Below, in pieces: positions 37,501-52,500 of a stretch of DNA of 56,005 bases. Where the stretch lies: assembly GCA_023247795.1 (NCBI GenBank), contig JAHFFT010000012.1, positions 1 to 56,005 of the forward strand. The letters are read 5' to 3'. Under the pieces are notes generated by a model. That model worked only from the letters and a program-made list of their open reading frames with translations, was not told the DNA's origin and did no database searches. Source of the stretch: Candidatus Omnitrophota bacterium (GTDB lineage: Bacteria > Omnitrophota > Gorgyraeia > Zapsychrales > JANLHA01). Positions within the stretch are counted from its first letter, which is position 1. Every line of letters begins with the position of its first letter. The position numbers and the translations under genes were made by a program.

Positions 37501-40500
37501 ATCGTTTTCAGTTCTCTGGATAACAGTTATATGCAGAACTGGGTGATCAACAATATCTTGATCAAAGAACTCTCTCAAGAAAAGGAAAAGATTCGTCAGG
37601 AGGAAGAAGCGAAAGCAGAAGAGGCCATGATAGAAGCCTATCAGCAGAAGAAACTCATTATCGATGTCGAAGGTTCTTTTACGGGTTGGGATCCTGTGAA
37701 CAACGCGCATCACGCACAACTGGAAGCATTTATTCTACGAGGAGGTAAAGTCTTCCATTATGTGCCGGAAGGCCCAGCGGCTGAAGCGTTAAGAAAGCTC
37801 GAAGGTCACATCGTGGCGACAACACCAACGGGACATCCTGTGGAAACTTTATCGGCTGTCCATCGACAGCAACTGATTGTAATGTTGGGATTACGCTTAG
37901 AAGATCGAAGTGTGGAAACCTATGGGAGATACACGACACTGGAAGATCAGCTGCTGGCTTTGAATAAGACGATCAGGGAATGGCCTGCCTTACACAACTA
38001 CGCGTCGGAAGAACGGCCCAATGGATGGAATACGCCGGAAGAATTACTCAGATCCTTTGGAGCGGGAGAAGTAGCAGCATGGGAGTTGATCCAGAAAATG
38101 GCGAACGACTATGATCATACGCTGGAGAAGGCGATCAATAGTGCATTACCCGCTGGAGTTGAGCCTGTGCCCATCAGGACAGCAGAGGATTTCCGTGACT
38201 GGATCAATCTGACGCTCACGCAGAGGAAGAGGGATGTCATTAGTTTGATTGGAAGCGCGCGTGATAACCCCACAGAGATTGAAAGAGAGTTCATGGACAA
38301 ACTTCCGAATGTGGCCAAGACGGTCAATGTAAGATTTCATTTTGCGAAGTATATCGAAGATGAATTTGAAACGCGGCTAAGGGCAATAGGAGAGGAAGTG
38401 GTTGTTGACGTGCATGGACTGGCATGGACGCAAGAGGATGGGACCCGACATGATATCAGTGAGATCGTGAGCGAAGAGAGGGCGGCAAAGATTTGGGAAG
38501 CGGCTAGACAGGCTGTCAACGCGGCAAACGGTTGGACAGAGACGCATGACCATTACATTAAAGACGTTCAGCAGATAAAGGACGTGGTATTTGCCCATGA
38601 GTCGCTTCATGCCATCTTGCAGGAAAAAACAAAAAAGAATTTGATCGCGCACTACAAGTCCCGAATAAAAGATGAGTTAGGAGATCAGTTTGATTCTTTC
38701 CTCACCGCCTTCCATGATATGTACGGCACCCCGTCAAACACCGATGACCTTAGCTTAGAAGAACGAAACAATATTTCCCTTGAAGAATTCCTGGTCTTAG
38801 CCCTTCAGGAACAAAAGATATTTGAAGACTACCGTGAAGTTTTAAGACAGATCGCTAAGAGCGCAACCTGGAAGAGTGAGTCTGAACAAGACGCGGCTAT
38901 GGCGGTACTTCAAGATATTCTTAAAGATTTTTTTTCTGACCCAGTCATAACGGCTATTGACTTAGTTTCTGCTTCTGCCCGACCTATTCCGCCAGTCAAC
39001 ATCGTCGACACTGTAAAGGCAACTGGGGTTAGTTATAATCAGCAAGACGTTGATATGATGCGGTCTGATGTTTTAGATGCCAGGAATAACGGAAGGATTG
39101 CGGCGCTTGCGCAATATTCCGTCGATGGTCAGCCGATTTTAGAGGCGATCAGCACCGTGATCCAAAGCAACGGCCCTCCGGCCAATGGGTTAACGCCGGA
39201 AGAAAGGGAAAGGCGGGCGCTTGAGCAGACGCTCTTAGCCAATGCCCTTCGTGAGCTCAGGCTGGGCGCGGGTGATCTCACTATAGCCCGTATCGAATAT
39301 GAAGTTGTTGATTTAGAAGGACGCGAATCGTTCGCCGTTACCAGCGCGGAATCGCAAAAGCGCGGGCCTACCGCGTTTTCAGAATACCGAATTGAAGCCG
39401 GTTTTCCGGTCCTTCATATTTATCTCTCCAAGGCGTTTGTCGAAAGGAATCTCCAATCCGGAAATCCGCTGATCATTGCCGAGGCTGTTAAGCATGAACT
39501 CGATGAAAAAGTTTTAGGATATTCTCACACTGAGGCGGTGTTAAGAGAAGCAGATCTCGAATTAACCCCTAGCATCCTTTCACAACTTACCAAAGATACC
39601 CTGCGTCAGCAGGCCGGCCAAACGCAAGAAGAACACATCAATTATTTAGCTGGGTTGATCGAGAATACCTCATCGAAGATTGAGGATATCAATCAATCGG
39701 ATCTTTCCGCGTCGGATAAATTGAAGGCCATTGCCCTGGCTCAAGAAATCAAACTGGAGGCCTGGATCATCCTTTGGGAAAAACTGGACAGCACATCTGA
39801 TCCGGCGATGATTCAGCGTATCAGCACAATATTTGATTTGTATGCTTTTGATGTCAACGCGCAATTTGATACGGCACTTCCAGCAGAAGTTCGGCCGCTG
39901 ATGGCAAGTCTCTTGGGAGTGTTTGCGCAGAATAAGTCCTATGAAATAACTTTGGCTGATGAACCCTCAGTCAGAAGATCGTCCGACGGGAAAATGGTGA
40001 TTGCTTTAGCGAGGGCAACTTATAACCAAGGCGATTTTGAGTTATTGTTAAGGGAACTGCAAAATTTGCTTCAGCCGGAGTTTTATCCTGCGGGTGCAGT
40101 GCTGGATCATGATCCGCTGCTTGTCAATCCCGGTTCGCTGTCGGTGACCACCATTTCCCTTTGGCAGTTAAGAAACCATATGCGTCCGCGTGCGGGATCA
40201 ACGGTTTTGATTTTAGGATCCACAACCGGGGCTGAGGCGATTGTGGCTGCACAGCGTGGAGCGGCTAAGGTGGTGGTCACCGCGCGTTTCCCTGAGGATT
40301 TGGAAAATATTTTGCAAAATGTGCGGGTTTCGCCTTATGCGGATCGGATCGAAGTGGTTTTGGCTGACGGCCTGAATCTTCCCGTCCAATACAATAACCA
40401 ACGATTTGATCACATTTATGTTGATCCTCCTTCAAGGTATGAAACATCTGTTGATCCGCGGATTGCCGATCCTGGGATGAATTATTTTAAAACCGTGTTA

Positions 40501-43500
40501 AGTCAAGTCGGGGAGCGCATGAGTGCCGGCGGGTCTTTCGAAGTTGTTTATTTAGAAACGCCGCAATTCTTACAAGCGGTTTATGAAGCCGGGTTTGAAC
40601 CAGCCCTGATCCAAGGGGTCGATTATTCCCGTGAACAAATGCCTCAATCGGCGCTAGATGATGTTTACTTTGTCCTGGTTCCGGTGAAAAATGCTGATGA
40701 ACGTTCGGCGGAGCTCACGAGGTTGAGAAATGACTGGAGCGTTTTGGCGGAAATTTTTGAATATTCTCTGAGGAATGGGGGAACACTGACACCTTTACGG
40801 ATTCAGGTTCTTGAACGTTTGGCAGAGGCTTATCCATCCGTCATAGGAACTTTGAATGATCAATTGATTTCTAATGCCCTGTTGCTTTTTGAACAATCAG
40901 CGTCCGGAGTACCAAAGCTTGATACCAGGATCAATGAACTTTATCCGGAAATCGCCAAAGAGCGCGGCGTTTTTTGGGGATCGGAGTTAACGGCGTTAAG
41001 GGATCGGTTAGCTGCCGGTGAGTCGCCAACCGCCGTGGAGATTTATATCGCGTTACGGGAAGCGCTGAATAGGGTTGTTGTTGAGCAGGACCTGGCGCGT
41101 TTGGGGATGCCGGCCTTTTTGGAAGAATTGGTCAGGATGCCGGGTCGTTATGGTTTTCAATTGACAGCCGATGAAGTTCAGGGCATTTTTGCTGCCATTG
41201 ACTTGAAATCTGGGCAAAGTGTTTTAGAAATCGGGCCGAATCAGTCTTTACTTTCCATGATCGCGGCTATGATGGGAGCCAAAGTCACGGTGGTCGAACG
41301 CGATCCCTTGGCCGCGGCGCATCTGCGCTCAGTTCGTAGCCAGTTGGCACCGCTCATCGAACTTGCCGGCGGAGAATTTACGATCATCGAAGGTGATATT
41401 TTTGATTCCGGTATTCAACAGCAGCTCAACAGCAATGGGTACGATCATGTCTGGGCTCTGGATGTGATGATCCTTCCGGACACCGTCCAGTTGCTCAATA
41501 CCATTGAACGGTTTGGAAACGTGATCAACCCGGCCATAGGAGTGCGGGATGAATTAAAAAATATTGAGTTGGCAGGACTGATCGCCCGCTGGAAAAATAG
41601 CAATCAGGGTAGTGTGTATATCAGCTTTTTTGGTGACGAAAACGTTCCGAAAAATAATATTGTCAGGCTGGCTCTTTTGGCGCAGGGACATCTGCTGCAA
41701 AATGACCGGAGCGTCGCGACCCCGTTATACACAGCGTTCCAGCATGATCACTCTGAACATGGGACAGTTTATACTTTGGCCGGCCGTCATATCTATCGTC
41801 CCGTCACGTCTGATCAGTTATCGGCCATCCACAATCAGCTGGGACCGCTTTCGCAGATGCAGCCACACGCCGTTGTCAGGGATGAAGAGGGGCATTTTTA
41901 TTTTGTCAATAGATACATCCCGGTCGATTTTTCGAATGATCAATTTTTTCAGCATGGCGATCGAAATAATTACCGTCGAGAGCTACTGGCATCCTTGATC
42001 GGCCAAGGGCGGGTGAATGGCGCTGAGGTGCGCCGCTTGTCGCCGAGTGAAATCACTCAGATTGATTTCCTTGCCAGCCAATCTCCCGAGGAATTGAGCA
42101 ATTTTTATCTCGTCCGTCTTCCCGTGGATGTTGTTAAAGAAGACCTGACACATCCGGACGAGAAACAAGCCCGCAGCGCTTTATTGGTTTTTGAGACGCT
42201 TGTCCGCAAATTTGATGTTCATCCCTTTAATCAGATTCAGGTCGATGGAGTTCCGGTGATCTTCGACTATGATGTTGCCTTTCATGAACAGTTTCGACAG
42301 GATATTTCATTTTTCCTTTTCATTTACCGTACAAGTTTAAAGGCTGAACTTTTACCGCCTGCCCTGCTCCCCGTGGCGGCCGCGCTCGACGCCAAAGGTC
42401 TGTCTTTGGCAGATTATGATCTGGAGCAGATCAATCGATCGATCCAAGAGTTTAAAAATCTCGATTTTGAGCATTTGGTGGCTTTGGCTGGTTACACCGG
42501 TCAGGACGCATTGACGATGATTCAATATCTGCGGACAACCGCGGCCAATCTGCATGGCGACGTTGAGCAGCTCCTGCGTTTTTTAACCGGGAGCAATGTG
42601 GCCTTGCCGAATCCACCGGCGACACTCAAGGCGATCGGCACTGAGTATAACAAAGCAGATGAGGATGCCCGCCGTACCGCAGTCAATGAGGCCAGGGCAC
42701 AAGGCAAGGTCACGACTTTGACTCAGGTCACTTTTGACGGAAAGTCGGTGCTTGAAAGCACTCAAGGGTTTGTTGAGCTGATGGCTGCCGTTAAGGGGTC
42801 CGATGGGGAGGCCGCCATCCCGAAGTCCGATGAGGAAGCGCTGCTCAAGATTAAATTAGCCCTGCAGAATAAAACGGTTGATCAAGCAGATTTGCCGGAA
42901 CAGTATCGGGATCGTTACACCAGCGCGCGTATTGATTTCGAACAAGTGGAACTGTCTGGTAACGCGGTTGGTTTTCCGACGGTCAGCGACGGGGCGAAGA
43001 AACGGGGGCCGGCCGCGTTTTCAGAGTACGTTGAGGAAAATGGCGAGCTGGTGCTTAAAGTTTATCTGACCAAAGGGCTGGTGCACGACAATCTCAACGC
43101 GGAGGGTCTGATCATCATCGCCCAGGCACTCAAGCATGAACTGGACGAACAGATTTTAGGATTGAAACACCTTGAGGCGGTCGTGAGAGAAGCTGATCTG
43201 GAAGGCGCCTCCGGCTTGTCGAGTCTCGGCGGATATCTTTTGCGCCAGTCATTGGGTCAAACCGTAGAAGAGCATAACAATTATCTCGTTGCTCTGATCA
43301 ACAATACTGAAAATAAAATCACGGAAATTGAGCAAGCGCTTTTACGGGGAGAGATCTCGGAAACGGTCCGCAACCGTGCGATTGTCATCGCCCTGGATGT
43401 GAAGCAGGAGGCCGAAACCATTCTTGCTGAAAAAGGGCTTCTCCTTCCCATCACGGGAGATGAAACACTTATTCTCGGGATAATCCAATCGGAAATGACT

Positions 43501-46500
43501 AAAGAGATTTTGGACGACGATGCCTTCGCCCGTCGGGCGGTGGCCCTTGCTGTGGTGTATGGTGAAGATCTGGTTTTGACTGCGCTGGAAGATCAGGAAG
43601 ACTTGGCGAAGCGTTTTTACAGCGGCCCGATTCAAGGAAAATTGTGGAATCTGCCGATGACCGACAACGATCTTGGCTCTATCCGGCAGTTGAGCGGAAG
43701 GGCCGCGGCGGCCGTGTCTAACGCAGAAGTGCGCCAGCGCTGGAATGCTCTCACCAGGCGTTTGTATGATTTGTACATGATGAAAAATGAACCGTTTTTC
43801 CTGATCGCGGTCAACCTCTGGATTGATGCGGGAAAGACCGAATTGGAAAATACCTTCCGCCGCCGACAGTCGAATTTGCTCCCAGCGTATCAGGCAAAAT
43901 TGGAAGAAGCCCGCCGATTGGTTTTTGAAGGAGCGTTAAGCGGCGCGATCAATATTTTGATCAATGACCTTCCCAGGGAAACCCAACGGCAGGGAACTAT
44001 GTTGCACCAGCTCAAACTGGCGCTGGAACAGAAACGTTTTGAACGCCGTCGTACCATTCCCGACTGGCTCGCGCAAGCCCAGACCCACCTTGATCATGGG
44101 GAACTCGCCGAGGCCAATGCCCGTCTGCAAGATATTTTTAATATCAGTCCGGTTGAGCAAGGAGCGGTTAGCTTGCGGGTCGCGTTGAGAGAAAAAGTCA
44201 AAGACCGGCTGACGAGTTTAAGCGCGGCCTGGCAAGGCGCGGATCTCGCCGCAAAGCCGGCGGAAGAATTGCGAGGCATAGCTTTGCAGTTGAATGATCT
44301 TTTGGTTATGGTTGAGGGGATCAGTGATCCGGCGGTGAGCGCGGCGCAATCATTAGCCACGAGCATCAATGACGCGGTTTGCGCGCAAATTTACGTTACA
44401 GCACAGATGGCGTTTGCCGAAGGCCGCTATACGGATGCGTATCATCAAGGTCTGGAAATTTTGGCTCTGCAGGCCGGTCATCCGCAAGTGCCAAGCGCGT
44501 TTTACCAAAAGTATCCGCAGCTCGTCAGAATTGTTCTCCATCAATACGATCAACGCAGTCCCGAGGAGCGGGTTTTATTGGAGAGGCATCTTAGCGTCGA
44601 CACCACGGCGCATATTTTAACGATTGCCGGACAAGATGCCTCGAATATTTTGAATCAAGACGTCACGCAATGGGATTTGTTGAAAAAATTTATTGATGTT
44701 CTGCCGGACGGATTTATCTCATCTTCGGAAAAAGCCAAGATCATCTGGCGCTGGGTGATCCGGCTCAATCCAGAGCAGATGATTCAGGTTGTTGGCGGTT
44801 CTGAGCAGCTTGTCGCGCTTTTTGCCGAACAGTTCCCGCGATTTCTGACCAACGCGCCGGAAGCGGAAGAGGTTTTACACATTTTTGATGTTCCAGGATT
44901 AAGTGTCGAGTTGATCACCGCTTTATGGGAAAGCTTGAATCGGTATTTGGCCACACCACGGGTTGTCTCTCCTCAGCCAGTTCAGGCCGTGGTTTTTCGA
45001 TACTTGCGGGACGAAGTTTTTAAGCGTCTTAGAAATATGGTTGTTGAGGTTGAGGTCGATGGGAAGAAGATAAAACAAATTAATCCTAAAGGCGTTGAGG
45101 ATTATTTGGAGTTAGTCACAACCAGTAATAGTGAAATCGACCAGATTGACGCCTTGATTAGTAATATCAATGTCCTGGCCGCGGGAGGCACATTGGTTAA
45201 GGACTTTAAGTTAAACTTAGAAAATGTTATGGAGCCGGCGGATGCGCGCAAGCAGTTGCTGGCATTCTTTAAGCAGTATCAGCCCAGTGAACGTGTTCGC
45301 AGTTCGAGAATCGTCGCGCATTACGTTGACAATGTTTTCTGGATGTTGTCTCTTCCCGAAGCTGAATTAAAATTATTAAATAGCCGCGTTGGGGCTGTCA
45401 CAAAGTTAAAAGGAAGTCTTCCCGCCGGGATAGTTAAAGCCTATTTGGGGACAATCGATAATTTAAAAAAGATATTTGTCGAGATGGTTCTCAAGGAAAG
45501 CCCAGAAGATGAAGCTCGTCTACGGTTGGCTTATGAGACTCTTAGGGAACTTTCTGTGCCGCCATTGTCTGCCAGAATGGATAATGTTCGTTTGGCCGTC
45601 AGCGCGGATTCTTTCAGGATCATGGTTGAGGTCCTCGGATTAACAGATGATGCCGGTCAATTGATGGCGGTGCAACTGCCGATAGGAGCGGTCATTGTCC
45701 GGGAAGATTTAGCCGCGACTTTTAAAGATGAATTTTTAGCGCAGCCGCGGCAAGGAGCTTGGAAATTTTATCAAAATGCGAATGAATACCGTAAGCAGTA
45801 TGAAGATGAAAACAGCACCCAGGTCTATTATGACGGCCAGGGCGATTTCATTCGGGTCGTTCAGGGAGCTCATACTTTTACCGCCGAGGACTTTAATACC
45901 AGAACACCGGATGCCTTAAGGGCCTTGCACGAGATCATGCAAAAGGAACCGCAAGGTTTTAGTCCTCGATTTAAGGTGGGAGATAAAACTTATTTTGTGG
46001 CGCAGACCCGAGGCGGCATTATCATTTGGCAGCGGGCAGGGAATGCTGTTACCGGCAAACAATATATTCGCAATAACAATTACGTCGAGGAGAATGCCCG
46101 CGGCAACGCGCCGAAATTCGAGGCGCTGGGGAAAAATAAAAATAAATCGGCCGGGGAACTGCTGGCGGAAATCAATGATAGCTTGACGACGACGGAACCG
46201 AAATGGGATCAGGCGAAGGATAAGGAATTTCGGGATTATCTCGTCAGTCTGGGAGGCAATATCCGAGTCTTGGTTGACGCGCTTGAGGCGCGGGGAAAAA
46301 AGTTGAAATTTTTTAATAACGTCAGTGCCCTCGGATTTTGGGAGAGCGATACGGTGAGTTGGCTCAACGATTGGTTGATCTCCCGTCATCAGGCCGCTTC
46401 TTTGTCTGAACGTCAAGCCTTAGAAGTGATGATCGAAGCCCTGTTGACCCATCAGGCCTGGCATTCTTCGGTTCCACAGACCTTAACGGAACGATTTCAG

Positions 46501-49500
46501 GAAGAAGTTCAAGCCGTTTTGGCTGAATCCGAAGTTTATGCCGCCGCGTCTAAAAATAATCCTGTTCTTCAAATAGTTATTTTAAGACTTTTGAATGAAG
46601 ATTTTTCTTTAGATGAGATGATCATGGACGAACTTCCTATTATGCAAGGTATTTTGACTGGTGCGGCTGGTTACGCGAAATTTGTGGCGCAGTATTATGA
46701 AGAATTCGCCTTATTCAATAATCCCATTTTAAATCCTGTTTCTATGGCAATGGATATGACGGATAAAGCCATTATGAATCCGGATAATAAGCCGGGCACC
46801 GGCCTTTATTTCGGTTCCGGGGCGGATATCTCGCATTTCCTGATGCAATTCAATGCTGATAATGGTTATTTAGTTGATGAAACAAAGTTGGATTTGCAAG
46901 CATTGGAAACAGCCATTGATGCATTACCAAAAGGAGAAAGGCTGTCCTTATCAGATGATGAAAAAGACGCTTATGTGACGGATAAGGCTGAAATCGGTAG
47001 TGGTCGCGGTATGTACTTGTTGAATGAGCAGACCTATCAATTAAGAATTATTCAAGAACTTAAGGCCATGGGGGTTAAAGATGTAAGTATGCAAAGAGTG
47101 CGCGCGGTTAATCAAACCGGCCAAGAATACGCGCAACTGCATTTCACCTGGATATACCCAGGAACCAATGAAGAGCGTGATTATACAATTACTTTCATTG
47201 ATGATACCGATGTGATCGATACGGGTCATTACCCGCTTTTGCTTGAAGAAGTTTTAGCGGGCGGTATTGATTTTTACACCCATAGAGCAGGCAATCAAAT
47301 TGCTGATTATGCAGAGCGTGTTATGCCGCGCATTGGCAGCGCTCTTAAGGTAGGAGGCTATAGTTATACCGATGATTTTGGTCAGATTTATGGTTTTAAG
47401 GATCCGCGCTCTTATTTAGAGTCTGGGGCGTCTGGAAATTATCGTTTTTCTAATGATCAAGATTACGACAATAGTCAGAGAATTTGGTGGCGTCGAGCTA
47501 TGGTGAATATGTATAACTATGTCAGTTCTTCAATATATAGCCAAGGATATGGCTGGTTAATGCGCATGCGACAGAAAGTAGAGATTCCTTTCATGGAGTC
47601 TCAGCATACGTATACCGAAGTGACAGGTAAGGAATTGACTGACCTGACAGCAAGGTTGGGGCCGGAATATCAACGGGAGCCGAGGCCGATTTTTAGGGAT
47701 GAGCAGAGAAGGCTTTTTATCGTCAAGGAACAAACGGATATGAACCGTCTAATAAACGACGCTCCGAAAAGGGAAAGGCTGGCCTATCTGATCGGCAGAG
47801 GGTTGGTGAATGTGGCCGAAGTTCGCCGGTTGAAACCTGAAGAAGTGAAGGACATTGGCTTCCTTAAACATCGGTCACCCGAAAAAATTAGCCAATATTA
47901 TCTGAGCCGCCTCACGCTCGATTATAAAGTAAATGAATTGCCAGACAACGATGTGAAACAGGCCCTGAGCGCTATTCTTGTTTTTGATACTCTTATTCGT
48001 AGATATGACCCTAAGCCGGCCAATTGGGGTGATGTCCAAGGAATCCCAATGATCTTTGATTATGATAAGGGATTTTTCCCCGATTTGATAGGGATTAGGG
48101 AATTTAATGGTGCATACCTAAGCTATCTTAAGATGTTACTTGATGATGGTCCTTATAATGTCTATAGGAGGGCTTTCTTCTCCCTTAGCACTTATGATTT
48201 TAACCAGATTCGGCAAACGATTCGTGATTTTCAGAATTTGAATTTTGCAGCAATTGTTGCCCAAGCGGGGTATGAGGGTGATGCCGATGCCATGATTAAC
48301 TTTCTTAATACAACGTCCGCTTCGTTGGAATCCGATGTTGAACTTTTGATTGAAAAGCTTACTGGGCAAACGATTCGTTTAAGTGAAGAAACTGCCTCCG
48401 GCATTCACCCCACAAGTGGACATGCAATGACCACTGAAGAACACACAAGCATGATTACTCGGTATGCAGATTCTAATAATACGGTGGATTATATTCCTCT
48501 AACATCAAGTGATGATGTTGCAAGTCGAGTGGAAGAAACGATGCACGAAGAAGTCGTGCAAATTCTCAGAGATAGAGGATTGATTGTGCTTGCCGATCAA
48601 GCAGACGGTCTTCTCAATCTTCTTCGCGGGCCTCCGGAACTTACCAAAAAAGTCGGCGATCAAAATTACAAAGTTATTTTCCACCTTGATGAAACCAAAC
48701 CCGCCTTTCTATCTTCAAGCGGAAGAACGTTTGAAGCATTTGTCCATCAGGATGACACCAATCAAGAATTTCATATTTACGCGGCAAGCGTCAGAGGCCT
48801 TGCCCACGAACTCGTTGAAGAAGTGCTTCTTCCCAATGCGGAAATTCCAAATGATCAGAATCAGCGTCACACGCGTTCGTATTTCCTTGAAGCGATATTC
48901 GGCGCAGAAATCGTCACCCTTGACGGCCGTCAAGTCGCCATCCCTCGCCGCACCATCGAAGAGATCCAAAATGATTCCGCGTTGCGGGATCGCTTAGCTT
49001 CGCAAGAAGCGCTAGATGCGGCCATTGCTCAGATCAACGAGAAATTTCCAGGAACATCTGAAGAAGAAGTAGCGCTCAGGCAATATGGGGTTGATACAGC
49101 TACAGCACTCTTCACACTCGCGGTAAAAATTAAAAAAAAGGTTGAGCTATCACAGATATTAATGTTGTTAGAAGGAATTGAGGCGGCGGTCAATGGTCTT
49201 AATGATTCAGATTGGTCTGTGCGAAGAGGGTCAGCCGATATTCTAGTACTTTTGGTCAATGCAGAACTTTTGAGCGATGAAGCTAGAAAGAGGGTACAGG
49301 AGCGAATACCGTTAGGGGCCCTTATCCAAGGCCTTAGTAATTCCAATCAGGATGTGCGAAAAGAAACAGCGGATGACCTCAAATCCTTGAGTGACGCAAA
49401 TCTTTTGAGCGATGAAGCAAGAGAAGCAGTGCGAACCCAAATACCGTTAGAGTTGCTCGTCCAAAATCTTAGTCATTCAGATTCAAATGTGCGATTCTCC

Positions 49501-52500
49501 GCGGCCGATACCCTCAAATCCTTGAGCGATGCTTATCTTTTGAGCGATGAAGCGAAAGAAGCAGTACGAGACCAAATACCGTTAGAGTACCTCGTCCAAA
49601 ATCTTAGTTATCCAGATTCAAATGTGCGATTCTCCGCGGCCGATACCCTCAAATCCTTGAGTGACGCAAATCTTTTGAGCGATGAAGCAAGAGAAGCAGT
49701 ACGAAACCAAATACCCTTAGAGTTACTTCTTCAATATCTTGTGCGTCCATATCCGAATATACAACAAAATACAGCCCATGTCCTCAAATCTTTGAGCGAT
49801 GCGAATCTTTTGAGTGATGATGCTAGAGTGAGAGTACGAGACCAAATACCGTTAGAGTTGCTCGTCCAGAATCTTAGTCGTTCAGATTCAGATGTGCGAT
49901 TCTCCGCGGCCGATACCCTCAAATCCTTGAGTGACGCAAATCTTTTGAGTGATGAAGTGAGAAAAGCAGTGCGCAACCAAATACCGTTAGAGGCACTCCT
50001 TCAAGACCTTATGAGTCCAGGTTCAGTTACGCGGCAAAGCTCAGCCAATATCCTCAAATCTTTGAGCGATGCGAATCTTTTAAGCGATGATGCTAAAGCG
50101 AAGGTGCGCGATCAAATATCACCCTACGTGCTCATCCAAGGGTTTAGTGATCATTGGATTGTTGTGCAAATCCTCGCGGCCACCCTCAAGTCCTTGAATG
50201 ACGCAAATCTTTTGAGCGATGAAGTGAGAGAAGCAGTGCGCAACCAAATACCGTTAGAGGCACTTATCCAAGGCCTTAGTAATTTCAATCAGGATGTGCA
50301 AAAAGAATCAGCGGATATCCTCAAATTCTTGAGCGCCGCGAATCTTTTGAGCAATGAAGCAAGAAAAGTAGCACGAGACCAAATACCGTTAGAGTTGCTC
50401 GTCAAAAATCTTAGTCATCCAGATTCAAATGTGCGATTCTCCGCGGCCGATACCCTCAAATCCTTGAGTGATGCTGGTCTCACCTGGTTGGGTGAGATCA
50501 TAACGGGACTCGATATTCATCGCATGTATTTGAGCAATCTGCAAAATCAGCCTGATGATGAAACCAAAATTCTCATTGCGGCCGCGTATCACTTCTTCGC
50601 ACTGAGCCATGATCCCTCTCAATCATTTCTTAAAAAACATTTTAAACTCTTCCTTGAATTTTTATCACAGGAGAAAGCCTTAACACCAGATAACATTGAG
50701 AACTTTATTCGGGATTTCGATCCCCAAAATATTCCTTATAGGGAAAAAATCATGGATGTATTAAGAAAAAGACCTTTAATACTCCAATCGATCGATTTCC
50801 AAGATGAAGGAACCGCGCGGACCAATTATCCGGCGTTTATGAAAGACATTTTTGAGGATCCCTCGATCAAAACAATATCCAGTCCTGCTGGGTTACCTAA
50901 AAAAGAAAATATTGACCCAGGCCAGATAACAGAACTCGATCCTAACTCCCTTCATATCAATTTAAAGGGGGGCACTCACAGCCAATACTCTAGAACAGTT
51001 GTTTATCCATCATCCGAAAATACAGCGCTCGCCCTTAAGTTCTTAAAGGATGGAGAAAGTCCTTCAACTTTAGCCTATGAATATGATTGGATGAACTTCC
51101 TCGAGAGCCATAAAGACGCATGGGGACTTCAAGCCCAATATCCCAGAGGACGGGTAAGATTAGCCAAAATCCATAAGGATGCCTTACCAGGGGATGTTCT
51201 GACCACCTTCTTTTATCTTTCTTCCGACGATTATTATACGGTCATGGTCTATGAAACAGACCTGGATGAGCAAGGCCGAAATCCTTATGTCACCTATCTC
51301 AATGATCCAGACCTGAGCCACGAAGAGTTTGAGAAAGCGTTCCGCGCCAATATCCATGACCTATTCACCCTGGCAGGACATGGCATCTACAATACGGAAC
51401 TTATAGAGCTGTTCCACAATCAAACAGAAACCGATCGACGCTATGATTGGATGGTGGATGTCAGAAATGATCAACCGAACAGATCGGGCGCGGGACGGAT
51501 CAATGATATCACTCAGGCGACTTTATTTCCCAACCCGAGACTCAGCGGCCCTGCTGACTTTGCTGAAATGTATTTCATCGATGATTTAATGAACGATCCT
51601 GCCATCAGAGAGCAAGCGGATAACCGTATCTCAATGCTTTTGAATATGGTTGATCAAGATCAGCTAAAAGCCCAAAGATACGTCCAGGCCGCTTACTTGG
51701 GAGATGCCTTATTGTCTATGCAACTTCTTTTATCTACTTACTTGCAAAGACGAAACGAGCTCAACTATACAGATGAGACTGAAGAAGAACATACCTTTCT
51801 AAAAGATATGTTAACGATGCTCAACGAAGAAGCCTATAAGAGCTTCACGGGCCGAGATGTATTTAAAGGTGGAAATTTACTGGCGAAAGATATTCAACTG
51901 ACTGCCAGACAAACAGCCTATGTTCTCACACATCAATATATGGAGGATTATGAAAACGGCAAACCCATTCCTAATGACCTTTATGAAGGCGCTATTATCG
52001 GGCAGATTGTTCCTGGCCGTGGATGGAGTAGTGAGACGGGGTGGGATTTATCTCAAGTAACGCATACGATTCCCTCAAGAAATAACACGCTTCATCTCAC
52101 TTTGCCGAGTCAAGATTTGGGCCCTGTCAATGGTCCCAATCCCATTCAGGCATTCATTAAAACCATGTACTGGCTAACTCCCGTGATGATTGTTGATCAA
52201 ATAGCGGATGACCATCACGGCATTCACCCCACAAGTCAGGATGCAATGACCACTGAAGAACATACGAGTATGATTACTCGGTTCGCAAATCCTCAAAATA
52301 CGGCGGATTACATTCCTCCAACAGCAAGTGATGATGTTGCGACTCGAGTTGAAGAGGAAACTCGAGCAGAAGTGGTGCAAATTTTCCGAGAGAGAGAACT
52401 GAGTGAGCTAGCTAATCAAGCAGAAAATCTTCCTGATCTTATTCGCGGGCCGCCGGAGCTTACCAAAAAAGTAAGCGACAAAAACTACAAAGTTATTTTC

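Noticed and set aside
39791..42600. Modular PKS/NRPS megasynthase explaining the size and methyltransferase-like domains
   Set aside because: No ketosynthase, acyltransferase, condensation, adenylation or carrier-protein motifs (such as DSL) anywhere.
48584..48997. Plus-strand ORF in frame +2, with a sister at 52505-52816
   Set aside because: They resemble each other only because the underlying 700-bp module is duplicated; the frame +1 reading has the protein-like motifs.
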